From contig DATIWF010000015.1 in assembly GCA_035519535.1 (NCBI GenBank), positions 45,251-109,250 of the forward strand: a stretch of 64,000 nucleotides of DNA, read 5' to 3'. Below the pieces are notes generated by a model. It worked only from the letters and a program-made list of their open reading frames with translations. It ran no database searches and had not been told where the DNA came from. Of the stretch, positions 37,214-47,447 are shown piece after piece. The position numbers and the translations under genes are program-made. The DNA is from DATEGZ01 sp035519535. Its GTDB lineage: Bacteria; Acidobacteriota; Vicinamibacteria; Vicinamibacterales; SCN-69-37. How positions within the stretch are numbered: position 1 is the stretch's first letter; every line of letters begins with the position of its first letter.

Positions 37214-37229
37214 CGGAACGACCGTTGCA
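37214..37229 (+). promoter_or_regulatory. Possible sigma54 promoter before ABM-like copy 2
   Basis: CGGAACGACCGTTGCA has GG and GC at -24/-12 spacing and a perfect TTGCA, but two mismatches in the -24 box (first T, and C to A in GGCACG). Its predicted start falls on the base before the ATG. A sigma54 activator gene converges on this gene. This is weak evidence. Confidence 0.25.
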
Positions 37230-37240
37230 TCGCCCTCGGG

Positions 37241-37564
37241 ATGCTCATCGCGTCGCTCGCGTTTCGCGTGCGATCGTTCAAGCGGGCGGAGGCCTTCAGC
37301 ACGGTGGAAGCGCTCGTCGGGCAGATGCGCAGTGCGGCCGGCTGCACCCGCAGCCGCTTCCTCGTCGATGCCGACGACGAGAACGCCGTCCTCATCGCCT
37401 CCGAATGGCTCGACTCGGCCGCGGCCGACGCGTTCTTCCGCGCCCGGGGGTTCAGAATCCTCCGCGGCATCCGCATCCTGATGCGCGACGAGCTGCAAAT
37501 CGTGTTCGACGACGTTCAGGCGCGCGTCGAGCGGGCGACGGCTACGTCGGTCTCTCGATTCTGA
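37241..37564 (+). CDS. ABM-like small protein, copy 2
   Basis: 107 aa, a paralogue of the protein at 29761. Aligned features: LAFRVRSFKRAEAFSTVEAL, AAGCTRSRFLVDADDENAV, FFRARGFRILRGIRILMRDE. It has the dimeric alpha/beta-barrel ABM fold without a cofactor site. The start ATG at 37241 lacks a good ribosome site. The last 23 bases overlap the convergent sigma54 activator gene. The 185 bases between it and the protease start hold no other gene. Confidence 0.7.
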   Translation: MLIASLAFRVRSFKRAEAFSTVEALVGQMRSAAGCTRSRFLVDADDENAVLIASEWLDSAAADAFFRARGFRILRGIRILMRDELQIVFDDVQARVERATATSVSRF

Positions 37565-38570
37565 GCTTGATCATCCGGCTGCGCAGCGTGCTCGGCTTGA
37601 GCCCCAGAATCTGCGCCGATCCGCTCGTGCCCTCGATCCGCCAGCGGCAACTCTCGAGGACGCGCACGATGTGCCGCCGCTCGACTTCGGCGAGCGTCGC
37701 TCCGTCGCCGCCGTCGGCGCGCGCAGCCTGGAGCGAGCGCAGCCTCCACGGCTCGGTCAGGGTCAGCGCGCCGCCGGCCGACATGATGATCGCGCGCTGC
37801 AGCACGTTTTCCAGCTCGCGCACGTTCCCCGGCCATTCATACGCCTCCAGCGCGCGCATCGTCACCGGCGGGATCACGTCGATGCGCTTGTGCAGCAGGC
37901 GTGAAAAGCGGGCGACGAGGTGGCGGACGAGCGTCGCGATGTCGTCGCGGCGATCGCGCAGCGACGGCAGCGTGATGGGGAAGACGTTGAGCCGGTAGAA
38001 GAGATCCGCGCGGAACCGGCCCTGACGGACGTCCTCGACCAGGTCGCGATTGGTCGCGGCGATGAGCCGCAGATCGACCTCCACGGTCCGCGGGCTGCCC
38101 AGCCGCTCGATCTCGCCGTTCTGCAGCACCCGCAGCAGCTTGGGCTGGAGCTCGAGCGGCAGCTCGCCGATTTCGTCGAGCAGGATCGTGCCGCGATGGG
38201 CGAGCTCGAAGCGCCCGATCTGCGTGGCGTGGGCACCCGTGAAGGCGCCGCGCTCACGGCCGAACAGCTCGCTCTCGATGATCGTCGCCGGCAGCGCCGC
38301 GCAGTTGACGACGACGAGGGGGCGGTCGGCGCGCCGACTCTGCCGGTGGATCGAACGGGCGACCAGTTCCTTGCCGGTGCCGGTTTCGCCGAGAAGCAGG
38401 ACCGTCGCATCGGTGTGCGCGACTTGCTCGACGCGCGACATCACGTACTTCATGCCGTCGCTCTCGCCCACGATGGCAAGTGCGTCCCGCTCCGCCGACT
38501 CGCGCGGCGGACGCTCCGCGAGGACCGGAAACGCCGCGGGTTCGTTGAACGGAATCTCAGCCAGAGGCAT
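37542..38570 (-). CDS. Sigma54-dependent activator without receiver domain
   Basis: A 342-aa enhancer-binding protein. A short 35-residue N-terminus is followed by the AAA+ domain: Walker A GETGTGKELV, canonical GAFTGA, Walker B GTILLDEIGELP, DLFYRLNV and WPGNVRELENVLQRA. A C-terminal helix-turn-helix reads GTSGSAQILGLKPSTLRSRM, of the FhlA/HyfR kind. With no receiver or GAF domain it may be constitutive or controlled by a partner protein; the overlapping ABM-like gene is a candidate partner by position only. Confidence 0.9.
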   Translation of the reverse strand: MPLAEIPFNEPAAFPVLAERPPRESAERDALAIVGESDGMKYVMSRVEQVAHTDATVLLLGETGTGKELVARSIHRQSRRADRPLVVVNCAALPATIIESELFGRERGAFTGAHATQIGRFELAHRGTILLDEIGELPLELQPKLLRVLQNGEIERLGSPRTVEVDLRLIAATNRDLVEDVRQGRFRADLFYRLNVFPITLPSLRDRRDDIATLVRHLVARFSRLLHKRIDVIPPVTMRALEAYEWPGNVRELENVLQRAIIMSAGGALTLTEPWRLRSLQAARADGGDGATLAEVERRHIVRVLESCRWRIEGTSGSAQILGLKPSTLRSRMIKLRIERPT

Positions 38571-38713
38571 GACCTCGACCTTTCGTGCGGGGACTCACCC
38601 AGTTCTAACGTACGGGCTGCGGTCGGCACGGTAGGACCGCGGTAGGTTCTGGCGGGTGGCCGCGCCGGCTCGGGCTATACTCCAGAAGCCAGCCCACTGC
38701 CTCTGGGACTCGT

Positions 38714-40714
38714 ATGCGTCGCGTCACGATCGCGCTTTGCTCGATCTGCCTGGCCGGCGCGATGGTGTCCGGTCAACAGCCGCAATCACCGCCGGTGTTT
38801 CGAGGCGGCGTGGACCTCGTCACGCTCGACGTGACCGTCGTCGATCGCGACGGCACGCCCGTCAAAGGCCTCACGTCCGGGGATTTCGTCGTCATGCTCA
38901 ACGGCGAGCGCCGCGCCGTCCGCGCGCTGGACTATCTGGAATTCGGCGGGCTGTCCGATCTCGCGAGCGCGTCGTCCCCGCAGGTGAGCAACCAGGCCGC
39001 GCCAACGGCGCAGCGGCGCGGCGGCCGTGTCGTGCTGCTCGTCGTCGACGATCTGTCCGCGAAACCGGCGCAGATGACCGGCCTGCGGGCGTCGGCGCAG
39101 CACATGCTCGCCGCGCTCGACCTGGGCGATCTCGTCGGCCTCGCGACGACGAGCGGCCTCGGCCCCGCGATCCCGCCGACGCGCGATCGGGCGGCCATCA
39201 AGACCGCGCTCGAGAGCCGCGAAGTCGTCGGGCGGTACGACGAGACGACGGCGCCGTTCTACATCAGCGTGCCGGAGGCGATCGAGATCAACCAGGTCGG
39301 CGGGCAGGTGTTCGCGCACGAGGCGACCGACCTCGCCAACAACGCCACGACGTTCGCGCGCGTGGTGAACCGTGAGTGCGCGCTCTTCCTCGCGCCGGGC
39401 GAGCGCGTTGACGACACGTGCTCGGCCAAGGTCCAGCGGGCGGCCGTCCACCTGGCCGAGAGCATCGTGCACCGGGCCTCGGCGCAGCTGGCCGCTTATA
39501 CGCATCTCATCGACGCGCTTCGGCCGGCACCGCAGCCGCGAGTCATCATCGCGCTCTCGGCAGGTGTGGCGACCGGCGCGGACCGCAGCGACTACTCGGA
39601 GCTTGACCCCGTCGCGCGGGCGGCGGCGAAAGCCGGCGTCCAGTTCTACGCGCTGACCGAGATGCCCGACATGATCGACATGACGGACCTCAACAACGAG
39701 CGCGCGACGGCCCGCCGCGCCGAAGGCGAGTACCTGACGTCGGGCGTGCAGACAGTGGCCGAGACCGCCGGCGGTGAGGCGTTCAGAGTCGTCGGGCAGG
39801 CCGATCGGTTCTTCAGCCGCGTCATCGCGGAGACGTCCGGCATGTATCAGCTTGGCGTCGAGATGCCGACGGTCGCGCCGACATCGGAGTTCCTGAACGC
39901 GAAAGTGTCCGTGACGAGACCGGGCGTGACCGTGCGCACGAACACGCACGCGCTGATGCCGTCGGCAGCGTCCGGGCCGGTCTCAATCGAAGATGCGCTG
40001 CAGGCGCGCGTCGCCCAGGGCGGCACGGCGTTTGGTGTCGCGATGACCTGCGCGACGGCGCGGCGTCGAGCGGAGACAGGCCCGGCCATCCAGCTCGGCG
40101 TGACGCTGCGCGTGCCGGCCTCGACGCCGCCCCCGCTCGTGATGCGCTTCGCCCTGGTCAGCGGGACAGGCGCGATCGCGCAGGCGGGTCGACAGGAAAT
40201 CGCGCAGACCGCGGCGGGCGATGACTACTGGCTGACCTTCGCCGTGCCTGTCGATCCGGGGCCGTATCGCCTCCGGGTCGCGGTCGCGGACCGCGATGGA
40301 CGCGTGGGCGCGGTGGAGGAGTCCGTGGCGGCCGAGTTGCCGCAGGCCGGTCCCTTCCTCGTGAGCGACCTTCTGACGACGTGGACGGTCGCGGACGGGC
40401 CCGCGCACTTCCTGGCGCTCGACACGCTGCCGAAGACGGCGACGAACTTGCGCGTCTCGCTCGAGCTGTACCCGCAGGCGGCGGCCGCGGGCCGCGATCC
40501 GGTCAGCGTGCGTCTCACCATCATTCCCGACGGCGAAACGGACCCGATCATGGCGCACGACCTGGTGCCGTCGAGCCAGAACGGCCGGCTCTCGGTGACG
40601 GGCGACGTGCCGGTGACGTCGCTGCCCGCCGGCGCGTACACGATTCGCGCGACGGTCCTCGCCGCGGGCGCGCCGGTCGGATGGGTGTCGAAGACGCTGA
40701 GGAAATCGGACTGA
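38714..40714 (+). CDS. VWFA-related secreted protein, acidobacterial type
   Basis: A 666-aa exported protein with a signal peptide ending near VSGQQ. The opening VDLVTLDVTVVDRDGTPVKGLTSGDF is diagnostic of the VWFA-related domain family that is expanded in Acidobacteria. A VWA-like core (VVLLVVDDLS, RVIIALSAGVATG) runs to about residue 380, and a beta-rich C-terminal half follows. Function is unknown; it is probably periplasmic or surface-exposed. A TATACT box at 38676 may serve as -10. Confidence 0.83.
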   Translation: MRRVTIALCSICLAGAMVSGQQPQSPPVFRGGVDLVTLDVTVVDRDGTPVKGLTSGDFVVMLNGERRAVRALDYLEFGGLSDLASASSPQVSNQAAPTAQRRGGRVVLLVVDDLSAKPAQMTGLRASAQHMLAALDLGDLVGLATTSGLGPAIPPTRDRAAIKTALESREVVGRYDETTAPFYISVPEAIEINQVGGQVFAHEATDLANNATTFARVVNRECALFLAPGERVDDTCSAKVQRAAVHLAESIVHRASAQLAAYTHLIDALRPAPQPRVIIALSAGVATGADRSDYSELDPVARAAAKAGVQFYALTEMPDMIDMTDLNNERATARRAEGEYLTSGVQTVAETAGGEAFRVVGQADRFFSRVIAETSGMYQLGVEMPTVAPTSEFLNAKVSVTRPGVTVRTNTHALMPSAASGPVSIEDALQARVAQGGTAFGVAMTCATARRRAETGPAIQLGVTLRVPASTPPPLVMRFALVSGTGAIAQAGRQEIAQTAAGDDYWLTFAVPVDPGPYRLRVAVADRDGRVGAVEESVAAELPQAGPFLVSDLLTTWTVADGPAHFLALDTLPKTATNLRVSLELYPQAAAAGRDPVSVRLTIIPDGETDPIMAHDLVPSSQNGRLSVTGDVPVTSLPAGAYTIRATVLAAGAPVGWVSKTLRKSD

Positions 40715-40740
40715 GCGCCGGGCCCGTCCGGGGGCCCGGC

Positions 40741-40774
40741 TTGACAACAGTTAGATGATTAGCTAAATATCTAA
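40741..40774 (+). promoter_or_regulatory. Promoter and palindromic operator of the ArsR/SdpR gene
   Basis: TTGACA (40741) and TAAATA (40764) with a 17-base spacer form a sigma70 promoter. Overlapping it, TTAGAT and ATCTAA (40751 and 40769) flank a central TTAGCTAA, giving an AT-rich imperfect palindrome in otherwise GC-rich DNA. Placement across the promoter suggests autorepression by the gene that starts 4 bases later. Confidence 0.6.
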
Positions 40775-40777
40775 GTT

Positions 40778-41113
40778 GTGAACCGCGTCTTCAAGGCGCT
40801 GTCGGACCCGACCCGGCGCCGGGTGCTGCAGCTGCTCCACGCCCGGCCGATGTCGGCCGGCGAGCTCTCGGATCACTTTGCGGTGTCGAAGCCCACCATG
40901 TCGGCGCATTTCGCCGTGCTTCAGGAGGCCGACCTCATCGAAGCGGAGAAGGTGGGCCGCACCATCGTCTATCGGCTGAAGATGTCGGTCGTCGAGGACG
41001 CGCTCCTGGGTTTCGTTCAGACGCTGGGGTGGAAGACGGCGGCGCCGAAGCGGTCCCGCGAACTGCCGGGCGGCCGCGCGGAACGGCGATATCTGGTGAA
41101 GCGGGAGGTGTGA
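40778..41113 (+). CDS. ArsR-family repressor, SdpR-like
   Basis: A 111-aa winged-helix repressor (VFKALSDPTRRRVLQLLHAR, recognition region VSKPTMSAHFAVLQEADLI, wing EKVGRTIVYRL). It has no ELCVCDL-type metal site, and it most resembles SdpR autorepressors. The GTG start is close to the predicted transcription start, so the message is probably leaderless. It is followed after 1 base by an SdpI-like membrane protein. Confidence 0.85.
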   Translation: MNRVFKALSDPTRRRVLQLLHARPMSAGELSDHFAVSKPTMSAHFAVLQEADLIEAEKVGRTIVYRLKMSVVEDALLGFVQTLGWKTAAPKRSRELPGGRAERRYLVKREV

Positions 41114-41114
41114 C

Positions 41115-41696
41115 ATGAAGAGCGGGGCGGCTCTGCTCCATCCGGCGCCGGTGCTCCTCGCCGTCAGCGCCGCGCTCGTCGGCGCCAACTGGTTCATACG
41201 ACCCGAGCGCGGCGTGGTGTGGGCGCTCGAGCTGGCGCTCGTCGCCGGCCTGGCGGTTGTCTTCATCGCGGCGGTCCGCAGACGATCCGGCGGCGCCATC
41301 GCCCGGGCGATCGCGTTCGCTGCCTTGATGCTCGCGATCGCGCTCGGCGTCAGGCTCGCCGCGGCGCTCGGCGGGACGATCCACGACGATCTCGCGGAGC
41401 GGGCGACGATGGTCGTGCTGGGCGCCTTCATCGTGGCTACGGGAAACACGCTGCCCAAGACGCTGACGCCGTTGTCGATGCTGCGCTGCGACGCCGGGCG
41501 GGCGCAGGCGTTTCACCGGTTCGCCGGCTGGACGTGGGTGCTCGCGGGCCTGGCCGTGTCGGCCGCGTGGCTGGTGCTGCCGATCGACGCGGCCCAGACG
41601 ATCACGCTTGTCGTGCTGCCGGCCTGCATGCTCGCGATCGCCGGGCGGGCCGTCTGGCTTCGCTGGTCGCAACCCGCCGCCAACCCAGCAGCGTAG
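41115..41696 (+). CDS. SdpI-like membrane protein
   Basis: 193 aa with about six hydrophobic segments. The central stretch GNTLPKTLTPLSMLRCDAG followed by RFAGWTWVLAGL resembles the conserved core of SdpI/YhfL (GNxLPK). SdpI in Bacillus is the immunity protein for SdpC toxin and sequesters SdpR. Gene order repressor-SdpI supports the call; no sdpABC toxin genes are present. Confidence 0.62.
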   Translation: MKSGAALLHPAPVLLAVSAALVGANWFIRPERGVVWALELALVAGLAVVFIAAVRRRSGGAIARAIAFAALMLAIALGVRLAAALGGTIHDDLAERATMVVLGAFIVATGNTLPKTLTPLSMLRCDAGRAQAFHRFAGWTWVLAGLAVSAAWLVLPIDAAQTITLVVLPACMLAIAGRAVWLRWSQPAANPAA

Positions 41697-41708
41697 GGGA
41701 GGGCCTGC

Positions 41709-42053
41709 ATGTTCGCGCAGCTTATGGGACTCAAGACGATCTCGCCAGACGATCTGCATCAGCTGATGCAGCGCGAGCGCGTCACGGCCATCGACGTGAA
41801 CTCGCGCCAGAGCTTTGCGGCAGCGCACGTGCCCGGCGCGGTGCACCTCGACCCGCTCGGCTATTCGGGCAGCGACTTGCCGCCGGATCGTGAGGCGCTG
41901 CTGATCTTCTACTGTTCGAACGCGTTCTGCCGGAAGGCGCCGCACGCCGCCCGCCGGGCGAAGCAGATGGGCTACCGCAACGTGCGCGTGATGTCGGCGG
42001 GGATCCGGGGCTGGCTCGAGGCGGATCTGCCGACGGATCGGGCGGCGGGCTGA
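41709..42053 (+). CDS. Rhodanese-like sulfurtransferase
   Basis: 114 aa, a single rhodanese domain. AIDVNSRQSFAAAHVPGAVHL is the first half, the active-site Cys sits in FYCSNAFCRKAP, and MSAGIRGWLEADLP closes the fold. It is cytoplasmic with no signal peptide. It follows the SdpI-like gene by 12 bases and is probably in the same operon. Confidence 0.85.
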   Translation: MFAQLMGLKTISPDDLHQLMQRERVTAIDVNSRQSFAAAHVPGAVHLDPLGYSGSDLPPDREALLIFYCSNAFCRKAPHAARRAKQMGYRNVRVMSAGIRGWLEADLPTDRAAG

Positions 42054-42128
42054 GCCGGCGCCGTGGAACTTTAGTGCATAAGCGATCAAATCTTTGAGTC
42101 AGTCAAGGGCCTGATCTAGAGTGAGGGT

Positions 42129-42632
42129 GTGGCCCTCGACCCGGCCGACCTCCTTCGCCAACGCGGCCTTCAGGTCACGGCCCAGCGGCTGGCCGTTCTG
42201 CGAGCGGTGGCGGGCCAGCCACACAGCACCGCCGACGACGTGGCCGACGTCGTCAGGGCCGAAATCGGCGCGATTTCGCTCCAATCGGTCTACGACGCGC
42301 TCGGTGCGCTCGTCGCCGCGGGTCTCATCCGCCGGATCGAGCCGGCCGGGTCGGCGGCGCGCTTCGAGAACCGCGTCGGCGACAACCACCATCACCTGAT
42401 TTGCCGAATCTGCGGCCGCGTGGTCGACGTCGACTGCGCCGTCGGCTCCGCGCCGTGCTTGAGGGCCGCGAACCCCCGCGGGTACGAGATCGATGAGGCG
42501 GAGGTCGTCTATTGGGGACGCTGTCCGGACTGCGTGAGCCCGTCCCGAGCGGCCTCCCGCGCCAGGTCGTCCCCGCGCCGGCGCCGCAGACCGCGGGCGA
42601 TCACCAACCCACGCTCCACCCCACGACAGTAG
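42129..42632 (+). CDS. Fur/PerR-family peroxide or metal regulator
   Basis: A 167-aa Fur-family repressor with winged helix (VTAQRLAVLRAVAGQPHSTADDVADVV, ISLQSVYDALGALVAAGLI), metal-binding DNHHHLICRICGRVVDVDC and a second CPDC pair forming the structural zinc site. The last 30 residues are an unusual Arg/Ser/Pro tail. The start is a GTG. It lies 12 bases before katG, the classic PerR target arrangement, so it probably represses katG and itself. No clear PerR box could be assigned in the 75-base AT-richer leader. Confidence 0.85.
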   Translation: MALDPADLLRQRGLQVTAQRLAVLRAVAGQPHSTADDVADVVRAEIGAISLQSVYDALGALVAAGLIRRIEPAGSAARFENRVGDNHHHLICRICGRVVDVDCAVGSAPCLRAANPRGYEIDEAEVVYWGRCPDCVSPSRAASRARSSPRRRRRPRAITNPRSTPRQ

Positions 42633-42644
42633 AGGACCGTCATC

Positions 42645-44828
<2,184 letters not shown>

Positions 44829-44855
44829 TTCACCCGCTCCGCTCGGCCGGCCGCC

Positions 44856-44861
44856 TATAAT
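44856..44861 (+). promoter_or_regulatory. Consensus -10 box before the Ser/Thr kinase gene
   Basis: A perfect TATAAT lies 11 bases before the GTG at 44873. The predicted transcript has a leader of only a few bases and no ribosome site. Confidence 0.45.
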
Positions 44862-44872
44862 GTGACCGCGCT

Positions 44873-47434
44873 GTGGCGCTGCCTCCCGGGACGATCCTCG
44901 GTCCGTACGAGATCCAGTCTCCGCTCGGTGCCGGAGGCATGGGCGAGGTCTACCGCGCGCGCGATACGCGCCTCAACCGCACCGTCGCCGTCAAGGTGCT
45001 GCCGCCGGAGTTCGCGTCCGACCAGGATCGCTTGCGCCGCTTCCAAGCGGAAGCGCAGGTGCTGAGTGCGCTCAATCACCCGGGGCTGCTCGTCATCTAC
45101 GACGTCGGCGGACGCGACCAGCCGTTCCTGGTCTCCGAGTACCTGGAGGGCCGGACGCTGCGGGAGCTGATTCCCGCCGGCGGCCTGCCGCCGCGCCGGG
45201 TGGCCGACTACGCGCGGCAGCTCGCCAGCGCCCTCGCGGCGGCCCACGAACGCGGCTTCGTCCATCGTGACATCAAGCCGGAGAACGTCTTCGTCACCGG
45301 CGACGATCAGGTGAAGATCCTCGACTTCGGCCTGGCCAAGGACGTCGCGCCCGCGGCGCCGGACGCCGCAACCCTCACGACGCCGGCAGCGACCGCCGAC
45401 GGCACGGTGCTCGGCACAGTCGGCTACATGGCGCCGGAGCAGGTGCGGGGCGAGCCCGTCGATCATCGTGCGGACATCTTCAGCACCGGGGCGGTGATCT
45501 ACGAAATGCTCACCGGCACGCGCGCGTTCTCCGGCGGCTCGGCGGTCGAGACGATGAGCGCGATCCTGAAGGACGACCCGCCCGATCTCGATGGGCTGAT
45601 GGCGCGCGGCTGGCCGGGCCTGGCGGCGATCGTCAAACGGTGCCTCGAGAAATCGCCGAGGCGGCGCTTCCAGTCCGCCAGCGATCTCGCGTTCGCTCTC
45701 GAATCGCTCGCCCCGGGATCCGGCCCAGCGCCCGCGACGGCCGCCGCCGTCCACCCGGCACGCCGGGGCCCAGGCTGGCTGCTGACGGCGATCGCGGCGC
45801 TGCTCGCGTTCGCGGCCGCCGGCCTCATCTGGCGCCAGCGTGCGCCCGGGCCGACGTCGGTGACCTACACGCGGTTGACGCTCCAGACGACGACCGTCTT
45901 CAACGCGAGGGTGGCGCCCGACGGCACCGTGCTCTACAGCGCCGCGCAGGCGGGCAACCAGCCGGATCTCTTCGCCCGTCGCCGCGACGCCGCCGAAGCG
46001 CGAAAGATCGATCTCGCCGGCGGCGCCGTGCTCCTGTCCGTGTCGTCGAGGGGCGAGGTGGCGCTGCTCACGCACGCCAGGTACATCCGCCACCGCTGGT
46101 TTCAGGGCACGCTCGCCCGTATGGACATCGAAGGCACCGCGCCGCGCGAGGTCCTCGACAACGTGGCCGATGCGGATTGGTCGCCCGACGGCGGCGAGCT
46201 CGCCGTGCTGCACCAGATCGGCGCCGAGCAGCGCATCGAGTTTCCGATCGGCACCGTGCGCTACAAGACGACGGGCCGTCTCACGGATCTGCGCGTGTCG
46301 CCGCGCGGGGACCGCATCGCGTTCATGGAACATCCAGCGGGGGTCGACGACCGGGGCACCGTGGCGGTCATCGACCTCGACGGCCGCAAGACCGTGCTCA
46401 CGCCGATCTTCCCCGGCGAGGAAGGGCTCGCCTGGGCGCCGGGCGGCCAGGAGATCTATTTCTCCGCGGCGGCCGATGAGCCCTTGCCGCGAATGGTCGT
46501 CCAGGCCGTCACGCTGGGCGGCGTCCTCCGCACCGTCCTCGAAGCCGCTGATTACCTGACGCTGTACGACGCGTCACCGAGCGGCGAGCTGCTCCTCGTC
46601 GAGGGCGAGGAGCACTATCAGACGATGGCGCGCGCGCCGGGTGCCGAGGCCGAGCGCGATCTGTCCTGGCTCGATCAGTCCGGTGTCGTCCACCTGACCG
46701 GCGACGGCGCGCACGTCCTGTTCACGGAGTTCACGTTCGCGCCCAACTACGCGATCGGCTATCGCGGGACGGATGGATCGCCCGTCGTTCGGATTGCCGA
46801 TGGCATGGCGTTCGACGTATCGAAGGACGGCAGCCTCGCGCTCGGATCCGTCCCGACGTCGCCGATGCGGCTGGTGGCCTCTCCGACCGGGCCCGGCCAG
46901 CCGCGGGCGCTCGACGGCGGTGCGATCACCGACTACACATCGGGCCGGTTCTTTCGCGACAACCGCCGGGTGCTCGCGTGCGGCCGGGAGGCCGGTCGGC
47001 CGGCCCGCTGCTACCTGCTGTCACTGGCCGGTGGGCCCCCGACGGCGGTGACGCCCGACGGCACCTCCGGCGGCGTGCCATCGCCCGACGGCACGTCGGT
47101 CGTCGCCCAGGCCGACGACGGCACCTTCTCGATCTATCCGTTGGACGGCCGTCCGGCCCGGCGACTCGAGACGCTGACCCCCGATGAGACGGTGGTCGAT
47201 TGGACCCCGGACGGACGCTCCCTCGTCGTGCTGACCCCGGCGAGGATTCCGGCGCCCCTCGATCGCCTCGATCTCGCCAGCGGCCGGCGCTCGCGGCTGA
47301 TGGATTTCGCGCCGGCCGACCGCGCCGGCGTCGTGTTCGTGATCAATGCCAGCGTTTCCGACGACGGTCGGGCGTACGCGTACTCGCTGGTCCGGCTTCA
47401 GAATCGTCTGGCGCTCGTGCGCGGCGCCCGGTAG
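44873..47434 (+). CDS. Ser/Thr protein kinase with TolB-like sensor domain
   Basis: An 853-aa membrane kinase. Kinase domain 8-270: GAGGMGEVYRA, AVKVLP, HRDIKPENV, DFGLAKD, GTVGYMAPEQ. One transmembrane helix at about 300-320 (LLTAIAALLAFAAAGLIW). The periplasmic C-terminal 520 residues are a TolB/WD40-like beta-propeller with repeated S-P-D-G turns (DWSPDGGELAVL, WTPDGRSLVVL). This architecture is abundant in Acidobacteria and is thought to sense envelope signals. Starts with GTG. Confidence 0.92.
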   Translation: MALPPGTILGPYEIQSPLGAGGMGEVYRARDTRLNRTVAVKVLPPEFASDQDRLRRFQAEAQVLSALNHPGLLVIYDVGGRDQPFLVSEYLEGRTLRELIPAGGLPPRRVADYARQLASALAAAHERGFVHRDIKPENVFVTGDDQVKILDFGLAKDVAPAAPDAATLTTPAATADGTVLGTVGYMAPEQVRGEPVDHRADIFSTGAVIYEMLTGTRAFSGGSAVETMSAILKDDPPDLDGLMARGWPGLAAIVKRCLEKSPRRRFQSASDLAFALESLAPGSGPAPATAAAVHPARRGPGWLLTAIAALLAFAAAGLIWRQRAPGPTSVTYTRLTLQTTTVFNARVAPDGTVLYSAAQAGNQPDLFARRRDAAEARKIDLAGGAVLLSVSSRGEVALLTHARYIRHRWFQGTLARMDIEGTAPREVLDNVADADWSPDGGELAVLHQIGAEQRIEFPIGTVRYKTTGRLTDLRVSPRGDRIAFMEHPAGVDDRGTVAVIDLDGRKTVLTPIFPGEEGLAWAPGGQEIYFSAAADEPLPRMVVQAVTLGGVLRTVLEAADYLTLYDASPSGELLLVEGEEHYQTMARAPGAEAERDLSWLDQSGVVHLTGDGAHVLFTEFTFAPNYAIGYRGTDGSPVVRIADGMAFDVSKDGSLALGSVPTSPMRLVASPTGPGQPRALDGGAITDYTSGRFFRDNRRVLACGREAGRPARCYLLSLAGGPPTAVTPDGTSGGVPSPDGTSVVAQADDGTFSIYPLDGRPARRLETLTPDETVVDWTPDGRSLVVLTPARIPAPLDRLDLASGRRSRLMDFAPADRAGVVFVINASVSDDGRAYAYSLVRLQNRLALVRGAR

Positions 47435-47447
47435 GCCGGCCGTCAGC

